A DNA stretch of 64,000 nt from Nocardioides kongjuensis (GTDB lineage: Bacteria > Actinomycetota > Actinomycetes > Propionibacteriales > Nocardioidaceae). Shown here one piece after another: positions 39,299-47,982 of the stretch. Below the pieces are notes generated by a model, which did not search any database, was not told the origin of the DNA, and saw nothing but the letters and a program-made list of their open reading frames with translations. How positions within the stretch are numbered: position 1 is the first letter of the stretch; each line of letters begins with the position of its first letter. Location of the stretch: assembly GCF_013409625.1 (NCBI RefSeq), contig NZ_JACCBF010000001.1:4839001-4903000 (forward strand). The letters run 5' to 3'. Both the position numbers and the translations under genes were made by a program.

Positions 39299-39571
39299 GT
39301 GAGCAGCGTGGCGGATGCTCCGGCAGTCCGTGGAGGCCGCAAGGACTCCTCGGGTGGCAAGCAGTCCGAGAACCGCACCGGGCCGGTTACCTTCTACCGC
39401 CAGGTCGTCGCCGAGCTCCGCAAGGTCGTCTGGCCGACCCGGGAGCAGCTCGGCACCTACTTCGTCGTCGTCATCGCCTTCGTCCTCGTGATGATCGCCC
39501 TCGTGTCGGTCCTCGATCTCGTGCTCGGAAAGCTCGCGTTCGAGGTCTTCACCGGCGCCGACGACATCTGA
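39299..39571 (+). CDS. secE: Preprotein translocase subunit SecE
   Basis: 90 residues from GTG 39299; a second GTG at 39308 has a slightly longer gap to AAGGAG and cannot be excluded. FYRQVVAELRKVVWPTREQL is the conserved amphipathic segment of SecE, followed by one helix (FVVVIAFVLVMIALVSVLDLV). It clamps SecY in the Sec channel. The short soluble N-terminus is rich in Ser/Lys/Gly. It lies between tRNA-Trp and nusG, as throughout the actinobacteria. Confidence 0.93.
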   Translation: MSSVADAPAVRGGRKDSSGGKQSENRTGPVTFYRQVVAELRKVVWPTREQLGTYFVVVIAFVLVMIALVSVLDLVLGKLAFEVFTGADDI

Positions 39572-39617
39572 GAGCTGACGCGCACCCGCGTCGGCTGAAC
39601 CTGTTTTTCTTCAACTG

Positions 39618-40523
39618 ATGGAGCAGCACGTGTCCGAGCAGTACGACCCGGCCCAGGCTGACGAGGCGCTCGCCGAGGCGGCCCACGACGTCGCCGACGT
39701 CGAGGAGGCGGAGGACACCGCCCTCGAGGACGCCTTCGAGGCCGACCTCGACAACGAGCTCGACGAGGACGTCGAGATCGACGACACCGTCGACGTCGAG
39801 GGTGCCGACGAGATCGCAGCCGTCGAGGACGACGCCGACGACGACTCCGACGACGACTCCGACGACGAGGGCGAGCCCGCCGAGGCTGCTGACGAGGACC
39901 CGCTCGAGGCGTTCCGCCGCGAGCTGTGGGCCAAGCCCGGCGACTGGTTCGTGGTGCACACCTACTCCGGCATGGAGAACCGGGTGAAGCAGAACCTCGA
40001 GAACCGGATCCACTCCCTCAACATGGAGGACTACATCCACGAGATCGTGGTCCCCACCGAGGAGGTCGCCGAGATCAAGAACGGCCAGCGCAAGATGGTC
40101 AAGCGCACCGTTCTCCCCGGCTACGTCCTGGTCCGGATGGACCTCACCGACGAGTCCTGGGCCGCCGTGCGGCACACCCCGTCGGTCACCGGCTTCGTCG
40201 GCCACAGCCACCAGCCGGTGCCGCTGAGCATGGACGAGGTCGAGAAGATGCTCGCCCCGGCCGTCGTCACCGCGGCTGCCGCCGAGGCCGAGGCCGCTGC
40301 GGCCAGCACCCCGGGTTCGCCCGTCACGCCGGCCAAGAAGCCGATCGAGGTCGCCGACTTCGACGTCAACGACTCCGTCCTCATCGTCGACGGCGCGTTC
40401 GCCACGCTGCACGCGACGATCACCGAGATCAACGCCGAGGCCCAGCGGGTCAAGGCGCTCGTCGAGATCTTCGGCCGCGAGACCCCGGTCGAGCTCTCGT
40501 TCTCCCAGATCCAGCGGGTCTGA
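39618..40523 (+). CDS. nusG: Transcription antitermination factor NusG with a long acidic N-terminal extension
   Basis: 301 residues from ATG 39618; GTG 39630 is an alternative. Residues 1-100 are extremely acidic ([20 protein letters not shown], then [16 protein letters not shown]), with no counterpart in E. coli NusG. The NGN domain covers about 107-215 ([44 protein letters not shown]), an Ala-rich linker follows, and the KOW domain is [19 protein letters not shown] to the end. It couples RNA polymerase with Rho and the ribosome. It is followed by the rplK-rplA genes. Confidence 0.95.
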   Translation: MEQHVSEQYDPAQADEALAEAAHDVADVEEAEDTALEDAFEADLDNELDEDVEIDDTVDVEGADEIAAVEDDADDDSDDDSDDEGEPAEAADEDPLEAFRRELWAKPGDWFVVHTYSGMENRVKQNLENRIHSLNMEDYIHEIVVPTEEVAEIKNGQRKMVKRTVLPGYVLVRMDLTDESWAAVRHTPSVTGFVGHSHQPVPLSMDEVEKMLAPAVVTAAAAEAEAAAASTPGSPVTPAKKPIEVADFDVNDSVLIVDGAFATLHATITEINAEAQRVKALVEIFGRETPVELSFSQIQRV

Positions 40524-40591
40524 ATTTCGCTTCTCCGGGCCTCGGCGCGGAGAATGTCAAGGTTGCCCGGCCCCGGTCGGGCGACGTGGCA

Positions 40592-40612
40592 GAGGCGTAC
40601 GACGTACGCCTC
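40592..40612 (+). promoter_or_regulatory. Hairpin in the nusG-rplK intergenic region
   Basis: GAGGCGTAC pairs with GTACGCCTC around GAC, about 30 bp before rplK. It may attenuate read-through or take part in feedback by ribosomal protein L1; this is inference. Confidence 0.4.
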
Positions 40613-40643
40613 GTCATGACCACGAGAAGAAAGAGATAGAGGA

Positions 40644-41072
40644 ATGCCTCCCAAGAAGAAGATCGCCGCACTGGTCAAGGTGCAGCTGCAGGCTGGCTCG
40701 GCCACCCCGGCTCCGCCGGTCGGTACCGCGCTCGGTCCGCACGGCGTCAACATCATGGACTTCTGCAAGGCGTACAACGCCCAGACCGAGTCCATGCGCG
40801 GCAACGTCATCCCCGTCGAGATCACCATCTACGAGGACCGGACGTTCGACTTCATCACGAAGACGCCGCCGGCTGCCGAGCTGATCAAGAAGGCCGCTGG
40901 CCTGCAGAAGGGCTCGGGCGTCCCGCACAAGGAGAAGGTCGGCAAGCTGACCAAGGACCAGGTGCGCGAGATCGCCACGACGAAGCTCCCCGACCTCAAC
41001 GCCAACGACATCGACGCCGCGATGAAGATCGTGGAGGGCACTGCGCGCTCCATGGGCGTCACCGTCGACTGA
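40644..41072 (+). CDS. rplK: 50S ribosomal protein L11
   Basis: 142 residues. [30 protein letters not shown] carries the thiostrepton-binding prolines, and [14 protein letters not shown] and [11 protein letters not shown] are conserved. It binds the GTPase-associated centre of 23S rRNA. AGAGG lies close upstream. It is co-transcribed with rplA. Confidence 0.97.
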   Translation: MPPKKKIAALVKVQLQAGSATPAPPVGTALGPHGVNIMDFCKAYNAQTESMRGNVIPVEITIYEDRTFDFITKTPPAAELIKKAAGLQKGSGVPHKEKVGKLTKDQVREIATTKLPDLNANDIDAAMKIVEGTARSMGVTVD

Positions 41073-41135
41073 AACACCGTGGAAGGGCCGCGCTGGCCCG
41101 CTGACCACACCTCCTCTTCGACTTAAGGAATCACC

Positions 41136-41849
41136 ATGCAGCGCAGCAAGACCTACCGCGCGGCTGCCGAGACGTTCGACAAGAACGAGCTCTACGCGCC
41201 GCTGGCCGCGATCAAGATCGCCAAGGCCGCCAGCAAGAAGAAGTTCGACGAGACCGTCGACGTCGTCATGCGACTGGGTGTCGACCCGCGCAAGGCCGAC
41301 CAGATGGTCCGCGGCACCGTCAACCTGCCGCACGGCACCGGCAAGACCGCTCGCGTCCTCGTGTTCGCGAACGGTGACAAGGCCGACGCCGCCCGCGAGG
41401 CCGGCGCCGACTTCGTCGGCAGCGACGACCTGATCGACAAGGTCGCCGGCGGCTGGACCGACTTCGACGCCGTCGTCGCCACCCCGGACCTGATGGGCAA
41501 GGTCGGCCGCCTCGGTCGCGTGCTCGGTCCCCGTGGCCTCATGCCGAACCCGAAGGTCGGCACCGTGACGCCGGACCCGGCCAAGGCCGTGACCGACATC
41601 AAGGGCGGAAAGATCGAGTTCCGCGTCGACCGCCACGCCAACCTCCACTTCATCGTGGGCAAGGCCTCCTTCTCCGAGCAGCAGCTCGCCGAGAACTACG
41701 CCGCCGCCCTCGACGAGGTGCTGCGGCTCAAGCCGGCCAGCTCCAAGGGCCGCTACCTGAAGAAGGTCACCGTCTCCACGACCATGGGCCCGGGCGTCCA
41801 GGTCGACCCCAACCGCATCAAGAACGTCGCGGTCGAGGACGAGGCCTGA
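41136..41849 (+). CDS. rplA: 50S ribosomal protein L1
   Basis: 237 residues with [54 protein letters not shown] and [17 protein letters not shown], all typical of L1. It forms the mobile L1 stalk and in many bacteria represses its own operon. AAGGA precedes the start. A REP-like hairpin and a strong terminator follow. Confidence 0.97.
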   Translation: MQRSKTYRAAAETFDKNELYAPLAAIKIAKAASKKKFDETVDVVMRLGVDPRKADQMVRGTVNLPHGTGKTARVLVFANGDKADAAREAGADFVGSDDLIDKVAGGWTDFDAVVATPDLMGKVGRLGRVLGPRGLMPNPKVGTVTPDPAKAVTDIKGGKIEFRVDRHANLHFIVGKASFSEQQLAENYAAALDEVLRLKPASSKGRYLKKVTVSTTMGPGVQVDPNRIKNVAVEDEA

Positions 41850-41870
41850 TCCCTCTCTGAACCACGGTTG

Positions 41871-41899
41871 TCGAGCAGGTCGCGCAGCGACCGACTCGA
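41871..41899. repeat. REP-like short hairpin after rplA
   Basis: TCGAG and GGTCGC pair with GCGACC and CTCGA around GCA with two-base internal loops. It could be one member of a dispersed palindromic family, but only one copy occurs in this window. Confidence 0.4.
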
Positions 41900-41903
41900 G
41901 ACC

Positions 41904-41940
41904 CGACGCCCGCCGCTCCCCCCGGGGACGGCGGGCGTCG
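41904..41940 (+). terminator. Terminator of the secE-rplA region
   Basis: CGACGCCCGCCG pairs perfectly with CGGCGGGCGTCG over 12 bp and is followed by CACTTTTCC, a classic intrinsic terminator. Confidence 0.9.
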
Positions 41941-41972
41941 CACTTTTCCGGTGCCCTCCTAGGGTGGCCGGC

Positions 41973-42632
41973 GTGAAGCGCCTGCTCGGGTCCGTGCTGC
42001 TCCTCCTCGCCCTCTCCGGCTGCTCGGGAGAGGCCGAGCCCGGGGCGAGGACGCCGACGGGGGAGCCCGACGGCACGACCGCACCCCCCGGCCTCGACGA
42101 GGTGTCCCCGGGCTTCGACGAGAGCCCCGACGGCGAGCCGCCGGTGCCCGACGACCAGCTCGAGGACGCCGCGCTCACCGCGCTGCTGCGCACCCGGGCC
42201 ACGGCGTACGGCGGCGACCACTGCGCGGCCGAGCAGGTCGAGGTGTCGCTCGAGGGCTACGACCAAGCGGCGGGCCATCGCTACAGCCGGGTGGTGGTCC
42301 GCAACACCGGCGACGACGCCTGCGTGGTCGAGGGCGTGCCGGGGGTGGGGGCCCGCGGCGCCTGGGGCACGACGTTCGTCAACGAGATCGGTCCGGGAAC
42401 CGGCGATGCGCCGGCCAGCCCGGTGCTGCTGAGTCCGGGGGAGAGCGCGGCCAGCGGCCTGGAGTGGACCGGCGACCTGGCGGGCGCCGAGTCGGAGCAC
42501 GTGTCGCTGCTCGTGCTCCAGCTCGCGCGGGGTCAGGTACCCCTCGCCGTACCCGCCCGCATCGGCGTCGAGACCTTGGACATCGGCCCGTTCACGACGA
42601 TCCGGCTGGCGCCGTTCGTCCGTACTTCTTGA
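41973..42632 (+). CDS. DUF4232-like lipoprotein
   Basis: 219 residues from GTG 41973, with TAGGGT seven bases upstream and no ribosome-binding site. The lipobox is LALSGC (Cys18 or so). A Pro/Glu/Asp-rich linker follows, then a beta domain with AEQVEVSLEGYDQ, SRVVVRNTGDDACVVEGVPGV and VSLLVLQLARGQVPL, matching the immunoglobulin-like DUF4232 fold of actinobacterial exported proteins. Function unknown. It lies between rplA and the convergent aspartate aminotransferase. Confidence 0.78.
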   Translation: MKRLLGSVLLLLALSGCSGEAEPGARTPTGEPDGTTAPPGLDEVSPGFDESPDGEPPVPDDQLEDAALTALLRTRATAYGGDHCAAEQVEVSLEGYDQAAGHRYSRVVVRNTGDDACVVEGVPGVGARGAWGTTFVNEIGPGTGDAPASPVLLSPGESAASGLEWTGDLAGAESEHVSLLVLQLARGQVPLAVPARIGVETLDIGPFTTIRLAPFVRTS

Positions 42633-42636
42633 CCGG

Positions 42637-42702
42637 TTCCGTCGCTTCCTGCCCGTTGCAAAGGCCAGGAAGCGACGGAATCACCGCTGAAGAGGTGATT
42701 CC
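42637..42702. terminator. Two stacked hairpins between convergent genes
   Basis: TTCCGTCGCTTCCTG pairs over 15 bp with CAGGAAGCGACGGAA (42637-42680). GGAATCACC pairs with GGTGATTCC immediately after (42677-42702), sharing four bases with the first, so the two stems are alternatives or stack. They can terminate both the lipoprotein gene and the aminotransferase gene. Confidence 0.75.
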
Positions 42703-42736
42703 CGCGCCGCCGCCCCTCGGGGCCGCGCCGACAACC

Positions 42737-44020
42737 TCACCCGCGGGTCAGGGACTCCAGCGCCGCCAGCTCGACGCACACCGCCACCCCGGCCATGGCG
42801 GCCTGGACCTCGTCGAGGACGGGGAAGGTCGGTGCGAGCCGGATGTTGCGGTCGCGCGGGTCGTTGCCGTGCGGGAACGCCGAGCCGGCGGGGGTCAGCG
42901 CGATGCCGGCCTCCTTGGCGAGCTGGACCACGCGCGAGGCCGTGCCGTCGAGCACGTCGAGGTTCACGAAGTAGCCGCCCGTCGGCACGGTCCACTCGGC
43001 GATGCCGAGCCCGGCCAGCCGCGAGGACAGCGCGTCCTCGACCGCCGTGAACTTCGGCGCGATCAGGTCGCGGTGCTTGCGCATGTGGTCACGAACGCCG
43101 TCGGCGTCGTCGAAGAACTCGACGTGGCGCAGGTGGTTGACCTTGTCGGGGCCGATGGCCGCGAAGCCGAGCCGCTCGAGGTACCACGCCTTGTTCTCGG
43201 CGGAGGCCGCGAGCGCGGCCACGCCGGCGCCGGCGAAGGTGATCTTCGAGGTCGAGGCGAACATGATCGGCCGGTTCGGGTGACCCGACGCGGCAGCCAG
43301 CCCCAGGGCGTCGGCGCTCTTGGTCTCGACGTCGGTGAGGTGGTGCACGGCGTACGCGTTGTCCCACAGGATCCGGAAGTCCGGCGCCGCGGTCGGCATC
43401 GCCATCAGCTCGGCGGCGACCTCGGCGGAGCAGACCGCCCCGGTGGGGTTGGCGTACGTCGGCACGACCCACATGCCCTTGACGGCCGGGTCGTCGACGA
43501 GCGCGCGCACGGCCGGGACGTCCGGGCCGTCGGCGTTCATGGGCACGCTCACCATCTCGATGCCGAGCTCGGCGAGCATCGTGAAGTGGCGGTCGTAGCC
43601 GGGCACCGGGCAGATGAACTTCACGACCGGCTCCTGCGACCACGGCCGCGGCGAGTCGGGGCCGCCCTTGAGCAGCAGCGCGGTGAGGACCTGGTGCATC
43701 ATCGTGAGGCTGGAGTTGCCGCCGCACACGACGCTCGCGACGTCGACGCCGAGCAGGTCGGCGAAGATCTCGCGCATCTCCGCCAGACCCTCGAGGCCGC
43801 CGTAGTTGCGCACGTCGGCACCCGAGCGGTCGCGGTACGACGACGGCAGGCCGAGCAGGTCGTTGGACAGGTCGAGCTGGTCGGAGCCGGGCTTGCCCCG
43901 CGTCAGGTCGAGCTTGAGGCCGCGGGCCTTCAGCTCGTCGTAGGCGGCGCGCACCGTCGTCAGGCGCGCGGCGAGGTCGTCGGCGGACAGGGCGGACAGC
44001 GGCGTCGCGGAGGAGGGCAT
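42737..44020 (-). CDS. Aspartate aminotransferase, Rv3722c-type (class Ic)
   Basis: 427 residues from ATG 44020; ATG 44029 is three codons upstream and possible. LDLTRGKPGSDQLDLSNDLL, CPVPGYDRHFTMLAELGIEM, WDNAYAVHHL and FASTSKITFAGAGVAAL (PLP Lys) follow the order of the mycobacterial aspartate aminotransferase Rv3722c closely, from memory of that sequence. It transfers the amino group between aspartate and 2-oxoglutarate in the cytoplasm. It lies between the L1 and L10 operons on the opposite strand. Confidence 0.85.
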   Translation of the reverse strand: MPSSATPLSALSADDLAARLTTVRAAYDELKARGLKLDLTRGKPGSDQLDLSNDLLGLPSSYRDRSGADVRNYGGLEGLAEMREIFADLLGVDVASVVCGGNSSLTMMHQVLTALLLKGGPDSPRPWSQEPVVKFICPVPGYDRHFTMLAELGIEMVSVPMNADGPDVPAVRALVDDPAVKGMWVVPTYANPTGAVCSAEVAAELMAMPTAAPDFRILWDNAYAVHHLTDVETKSADALGLAAASGHPNRPIMFASTSKITFAGAGVAALAASAENKAWYLERLGFAAIGPDKVNHLRHVEFFDDADGVRDHMRKHRDLIAPKFTAVEDALSSRLAGLGIAEWTVPTGGYFVNLDVLDGTASRVVQLAKEAGIALTPAGSAFPHGNDPRDRNIRLAPTFPVLDEVQAAMAGVAVCVELAALESLTRG

Positions 44021-44081
44021 GAGGACCATCGTGCCAAGTCCGCGCGCGGCGCGCGCGCCCGGTCCGCGACTCAAGCCGCGC

Positions 44082-44453
44082 TCACGCGCCGCGGCGCACG
44101 TCGGCGGGCGACCAGAACGCCCGCATGCTCGTGATCAGGCCGTCCTCGGCGAAGGTCATCACGTCGATCGGCTCGATCACCGACTGCTCCGCACCGGTGC
44201 CGGACACGACCCGGAAGCTGAACGCCGCCTCGCTGCCGGCGACCCGGACGGCGAGCAGCTCGGTGGTGCGCCGGCGGGTGGTCAGCACCTCGTAGAACGC
44301 CGCGATCTCGTCGGTCCCCTTGCGGGCCGGCGAGCCGACCGGGTCCTCGAGGGTGGCGTCGGCGGCGTACAGGGCGGCGATCTGCGCCCCGCTGGTCGCG
44401 TTCGCGACCAGGTCGAGGTAGCGGACGACGGTGGCACGGATGTCAGCGGTCAT
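44082..44453 (-). CDS. SnoaL/ketosteroid isomerase-like protein
   Basis: 123 residues of NTF2-like fold: [38 protein letters not shown] (Asp in the place of the catalytic Asp of ketosteroid isomerase), [10 protein letters not shown] and [22 protein letters not shown]. The Tyr and both Asp positions are present, so steroid delta-isomerase activity is possible but not proven. It is upstream of the aminotransferase on the same strand with a 60-bp gap. Confidence 0.75.
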   Translation of the reverse strand: MTADIRATVVRYLDLVANATSGAQIAALYAADATLEDPVGSPARKGTDEIAAFYEVLTTRRRTTELLAVRVAGSEAAFSFRVVSGTGAEQSVIEPIDVMTFAEDGLITSMRAFWSPADVRRGA

Positions 44454-44535
44454 GCCCGCATGGTCGGCAGGGCGAGCCGTACGGCGGGCCGCCGGTCCCG
44501 GTCGCCGGGACCTCGGGCGGGCACCGCTCCCCGAT

Positions 44536-44564
44536 TTGGCCGCGCGCCGCGACCGCCGTACCGT
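44536..44564 (+). promoter_or_regulatory. Promoter of rplJ-rplL
   Basis: TTGGCC at 44536-44541 and TACCGT at 44559-44564 with a 17-bp spacer, giving a start near 44571. Confidence 0.6.
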
Positions 44565-44570
44565 TGTCCA

Positions 44571-44767
44571 CTGAAACCTTTAGACCGCCGGTCGTCCGGG
44601 CTCCGAGCCCTGACCGAAGGTTCCGCCGAGAGGCGGACGGCCTGCGCAGGGGATCAGAGCACTGCCGAGCGCGAGAGCGCGAGGTCCACGCCCTGAGCGC
44701 CTGCGCTCGGGGCGTCCGTCATTTCGACGGGAACTTCGCGGAGGTCAACCATTCCGGAAGGAGACCC
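44571..44767 (+). promoter_or_regulatory. Ribosomal protein L10-type leader
   Basis: A roughly 200-nt structured leader before rplJ with several hairpin arms (GGCTCCGAGCCC, CCGCCGAGAGGCGG, GAGCGCGAGAGCGC and CGCCTGCGCTCGGGGCG). Position, length and purine-rich asymmetrical loops agree with the L10 leader, where L10-L7/L12 bind and repress translation. The ribosome-binding site AAGGAG is just before the ATG. It fills most of the 314-bp gap to the KSI-like gene. Confidence 0.7.
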
Positions 44768-45436
44768 ATGGCGCGGGCAGACAAGCAGGCCGCCGTCGCG
44801 GAGATCGCTGAGTCGTTCAGCGAGTCCGCAGGCGCTGTGCTGACCGAGTACCGCGGTCTCACCGTCAAGGAGCTGCAGGACCTTCGCCGCTCCCTCGGTG
44901 CGAACGCCAGCTACGCCGTGGTCAAGAACACGCTGGCCAAGATCGCCGCCAAGGAGGCGGGGATCGACGGCTTCGACGACCTGCTCACCGGCCCGACCGC
45001 GATCGCCTTCATCCAGGGCGACGTCGTCGAGGCGGCCAAGGGTCTGCGTGACTTTGCCAAGGCGAACCCCGCCCTTGTGATCAAGGGTGGCGTTCTGGAC
45101 GGCAACCTCCTCGACGCGAAGGAGATCGCCAAGCTGGCCGATCTCGAGTCGCGCGAGGTGCTCCTGGGCAAGCTGGCGGGCGCGATGCTCGCTTCGCTCA
45201 GCCAGGCCGTCTACCTCCTCAACGCCCCGCTCGCCCAGGCTGCCCGGCTCGCCGGCGCCCTGGAGGCGAAGGCGCAGGAGGACCCCTCGATCCTCGCAGG
45301 TGGTGCCGGTACGCCGGTCGCCGCCGAGGAGGCTCCGGCTGCCGACGAGGCTGCCGAGGCCCCCGCTGACGAGGCTCCCGCCGCGGACGACGCGGACGCG
45401 GCCGCCTCTGACGAGGGCGACACCGCCGAGGCCTGA
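44768..45436 (+). CDS. rplJ: 50S ribosomal protein L10
   Basis: 222 residues from ATG 44768. [36 protein letters not shown] and [22 protein letters not shown] are typical. The C-terminus is extended by about 40 acidic Ala/Glu/Pro-rich residues ([20 protein letters not shown]), beyond the usual L10 length. It binds L7/L12 dimers to form the stalk. Confidence 0.97.
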   Translation: MARADKQAAVAEIAESFSESAGAVLTEYRGLTVKELQDLRRSLGANASYAVVKNTLAKIAAKEAGIDGFDDLLTGPTAIAFIQGDVVEAAKGLRDFAKANPALVIKGGVLDGNLLDAKEIAKLADLESREVLLGKLAGAMLASLSQAVYLLNAPLAQAARLAGALEAKAQEDPSILAGGAGTPVAAEEAPAADEAAEAPADEAPAADDADAAASDEGDTAEA

Positions 45437-45519
45437 TCGGCCCCGGCGTCACCACCACCTGAAACCCCGGCCAGCGCGCGACGTGCGCACGCAGGCCACC
45501 TGAGAAAGGAACCGCCACC

Positions 45520-45912
45520 ATGGCGAAGCTCACCACCGACGAGCTCCTCGACGCGTTCAAGGAGATGACCCTCATCGAGCTCTCCGAGTTCGTGAAGCAG
45601 TTCGAGGAGACCTTCGGCGTCACCGCCGCTGCCCCCGTTGCCGTTGCCGCTGCCCCCGCCGCCGGCGGTGCCGCGGACGCCGGTGACGCCGGTGCCGCCC
45701 AGGACGAGTTCGACGTCGTCCTCGAGGCCGCTGGTGACAAGAAGATCAACGTCATCAAGGAGGTCCGCGCGCTGACCTCCCTCGGCCTCAAGGAGGCGAA
45801 GGACCTCGTCGAGGGCGCCCCGAAGGCGATCCTGGAGAAGGTCAACAAGGAGACGGCTGACAAGGCCAAGGAGGCCCTCGAGGGCGCCGGCGCCACCGTC
45901 ACCCTCAAGTGA
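45520..45912 (+). CDS. rplL: 50S ribosomal protein L7/L12
   Basis: 130 residues. The N-terminal dimerisation part is [26 protein letters not shown], the hinge is Ala-rich, and the C-terminal factor-binding domain has [20 protein letters not shown] and [27 protein letters not shown] precedes it. It recruits translation factors. A strong terminator follows. Confidence 0.97.
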   Translation: MAKLTTDELLDAFKEMTLIELSEFVKQFEETFGVTAAAPVAVAAAPAAGGAADAGDAGAAQDEFDVVLEAAGDKKINVIKEVRALTSLGLKEAKDLVEGAPKAILEKVNKETADKAKEALEGAGATVTLK

Positions 45913-45943
45913 CCCGTCCCTGAGACGACTCACTCGGTCACGG

Positions 45944-45970
45944 GGCCGGCAGAGCACTGCTCTGCCGGCC
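45944..45970 (+). terminator. Terminator of rplJ-rplL
   Basis: GGCCGGCAGAGCA pairs over its full length with TGCTCTGCCGGCC, a near-perfect 13-bp stem, and the T-run CCATTTTT follows soon after. Confidence 0.88.
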
Positions 45971-46011
45971 TCGTGCCATTTTTCGCGTCGGAGCCGATCG
46001 GCCGCTACCAC

Positions 46012-46048
46012 TACTCGCGAGTTGGACGCTAGGTGCTACTCGCCAGTA
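46012..46048. promoter_or_regulatory. Paired dyads in front of the Mce operon
   Basis: TACTCGCGAGTT at 46012-46023 (core palindrome ACTCGCGAGT) and TACTCGCCAGTA at 46037-46048 are variants of one motif, 25 bp apart. The first overlaps a TTGGAC that could be a -35 and the second a TACCTT that could be a -10 with a 19-bp spacer. A TetR-type repressor binding to both is plausible. Confidence 0.5.
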
Positions 46049-46173
46049 CCTTTCGGGTCTCGGTGGCCGGGTGCGCGTGACGCGCGCCACGGTTGCCGCG
46101 TAACGTGCGCCACGCGGTTGCGTTGTTCCTTCGCAGCCGGGGCCGGCGAGCGGACGTAGGGAGAGGGTTGAAC

Positions 46174-47136
46174 ATGGGCGTCGACGTACAGGTCACGAAC
46201 CTGACGAAGCAGTTCGGGAAGCAGCTGATCTGGAAGGGCGTGACGCTGACCCTTCCCGCGGGCGAGATCTCCGTGATGCTGGGCCCGTCGGGCACGGGCA
46301 AGTCGGTCTTCCTGAAGGCGCTCATCGGCCTGATCAAGCCCGACGAGGGCTCGATCGTCATCGAGGGCACCGACATCGCCTCCTGCTCCGAGAAGGAGCT
46401 CTACGAGATCCGCAAGCTGTTCGGCGTGCTGTTCCAGGACGGCGCGATGTTCGGCTCGATGAACCTCTACGACAACGTCGCCTTCCCGCTGCGCGAGCAC
46501 ACCAAGAAGAGCGAGTCCCAGATCCGTGACATCGTCATGGAGAAGATGGACATGGTCGGTCTGCTCGGCGCGGAGATGAAGCTCCCGGGCGAGATCTCCG
46601 GCGGTATGCGCAAGCGCGCCGGACTGGCCCGCGCGCTGGTGCTCGACCCCGAGATCCTGCTGATCGACGAGCCGGACTCGGGTCTGGACCCGGTGCGCAC
46701 CTCGTTCATCAACCAGCTCTTCGTCGACCTCAACGCGCAGATCGACGCGACCTTCCTCATCGTCACCCACGACATCCACAGCGTCCGGGTGGTCCCCGAC
46801 CAGATCGGACTGCTGTACCACAAGCACCTGGCCATGTACGGCCCGCGCGAGATGCTCCTGTCCTCCGACGAGCCCGTCGTGCGCCAGTTCCTCAACGCGC
46901 AGACGATCGGGCCGATCGGCATGTCGGAGGAGAAGGACGCCGACCAGCTGGCAGCCGAGAAGGACATGGACCTGCCGCCGCTGCCGCCGATCCCGCTGCA
47001 GATGGAGCCCTCCAACGGCATCCCGCGTCGGGCGCAGGCCGCGCCCGGAGCCTGGTGCCGGGCCAACGGCGTCACCCCGCCTCCCGGATCGTTCACCCGC
47101 GAGGCCGAGCACGCGTCGGGCAGCCAGCAGCACTGA
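46174..47136 (+). CDS. Mce transport system ATPase (Mkl/MceG-like)
   Basis: 320 residues from ATG 46174. Walker A GPSGTGKS (37-44), signature EISGGMRKRAGLARAL (the MRKR form is typical of Mce/Mla ATPases), Walker B ILLIDEPDSGLD and switch FLIVTHDIHS. A 70-residue Pro-rich tail (LPPLPPIPLQMEP) follows the core. In mycobacteria the orphan ATPase gene mkl lies directly after rplL, and here the same neighbour is joined to complete Mce genes. It energises lipid import through YrbE permeases and MceA-F. Confidence 0.9.
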   Translation: MGVDVQVTNLTKQFGKQLIWKGVTLTLPAGEISVMLGPSGTGKSVFLKALIGLIKPDEGSIVIEGTDIASCSEKELYEIRKLFGVLFQDGAMFGSMNLYDNVAFPLREHTKKSESQIRDIVMEKMDMVGLLGAEMKLPGEISGGMRKRAGLARALVLDPEILLIDEPDSGLDPVRTSFINQLFVDLNAQIDATFLIVTHDIHSVRVVPDQIGLLYHKHLAMYGPREMLLSSDEPVVRQFLNAQTIGPIGMSEEKDADQLAAEKDMDLPPLPPIPLQMEPSNGIPRRAQAAPGAWCRANGVTPPPGSFTREAEHASGSQQH

Positions 47137-47189
47137 ACCAGCAGCACTCCCGGAGGAACGACACACAAGGACAAGGAAAGGGGCGGTAG

Positions 47190-47972
47190 GTGTCGCTCAC
47201 TGCTGCGCGCGTGGTCGCCCCACTCGGGACCGCGGGCAAGTTGTTCGCCTTCGCGCTCGACGTGGGTCGCGGGCTGTTCCGTCGACCGTTCCAGGGCCGC
47301 GAGTTCATCCAGCAGGCCTGGTTCATCGCGTCGGTCACGATCATCCCGACCGCCCTGGTCGCGATCCCCTTCGGTGCGGTCATCGCACTGCAGGTCGGTG
47401 GCCTGATCAAGCAGTTCGGCGCGCAGTCCTTCACCGGCTCCGCCTCGGTCCTCGCCGTCATCCAGCAGGCCGGCCCGATCGCGACCGCCCTGCTGATCGC
47501 GGGTGCCGGCGGCTCGGCCATCGCGGCCGACCTCGGTGCGCGCAAGATCCGCGAGGAGCTCGACGCCATGATGGTGCTGGGCATCGACCCGATCCAGCGC
47601 CTCGTGGTGCCCCGCGTGCTCGCCTGCATGCTCGTCGCGGTCTTCCTCAACGGCATGGTCAGCGTCGTCGGCGTCGGCGGCGGCTACGTCTTCAACGTGA
47701 TCCTGCAGGACGGCACCCCCGGTGCCTACCTCGCCAGCTTCACCGCCCTGGCGCAGTTGCCGGACGTGTGGATCGGCATGATCAAGGCGCTCGTCTTCGG
47801 CCTGATCGCCGCGATCGTCGCCGCCTACAAGGGCATGAACGCCGGTGGCGGCCCGAAGGGCGTCGGTGACGCGGTCAACGAGTCCGTCGTGATCACCTTC
47901 CTGCTCCTGTTCGTCGTCAACTTCACCCTGAGCACGATCTACCTGCAGGTCGTGCCCCCGAAGACGGGTTAG
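47190..47972 (+). CDS. Mce system permease, YrbE A-type (MlaE family)
   Basis: 260 residues from GTG 47190, preceded by GGAAAGGGG. Six or so helices, with SVTIIPTALVAIPFGAVIAL, AGAGGSAIAADLGARKIREELDAM (the MlaE signature EELDAM) and GGYVFNVILQDG. It forms the membrane channel with the B-type partner and the ATPase. It is 53 bp after the ATPase gene and 10 bp before the B-type permease gene. Confidence 0.9.
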   Translation: MSLTAARVVAPLGTAGKLFAFALDVGRGLFRRPFQGREFIQQAWFIASVTIIPTALVAIPFGAVIALQVGGLIKQFGAQSFTGSASVLAVIQQAGPIATALLIAGAGGSAIAADLGARKIREELDAMMVLGIDPIQRLVVPRVLACMLVAVFLNGMVSVVGVGGGYVFNVILQDGTPGAYLASFTALAQLPDVWIGMIKALVFGLIAAIVAAYKGMNAGGGPKGVGDAVNESVVITFLLLFVVNFTLSTIYLQVVPPKTG

Positions 47973-47982
47973 GCGAGACGAC

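Noticed and set aside
39802..39870. Microsatellite-like GACGACGACTCC runs
   Set aside because: They encode the acidic NusG extension in frame, so they are coding low complexity rather than a separate repeat element.
44082..44453. Calling the KSI-like protein a true steroid isomerase
   Set aside because: The fold and acidic residues fit, but SnoaL-like proteins of this size have many roles and no steroid genes are adjacent.
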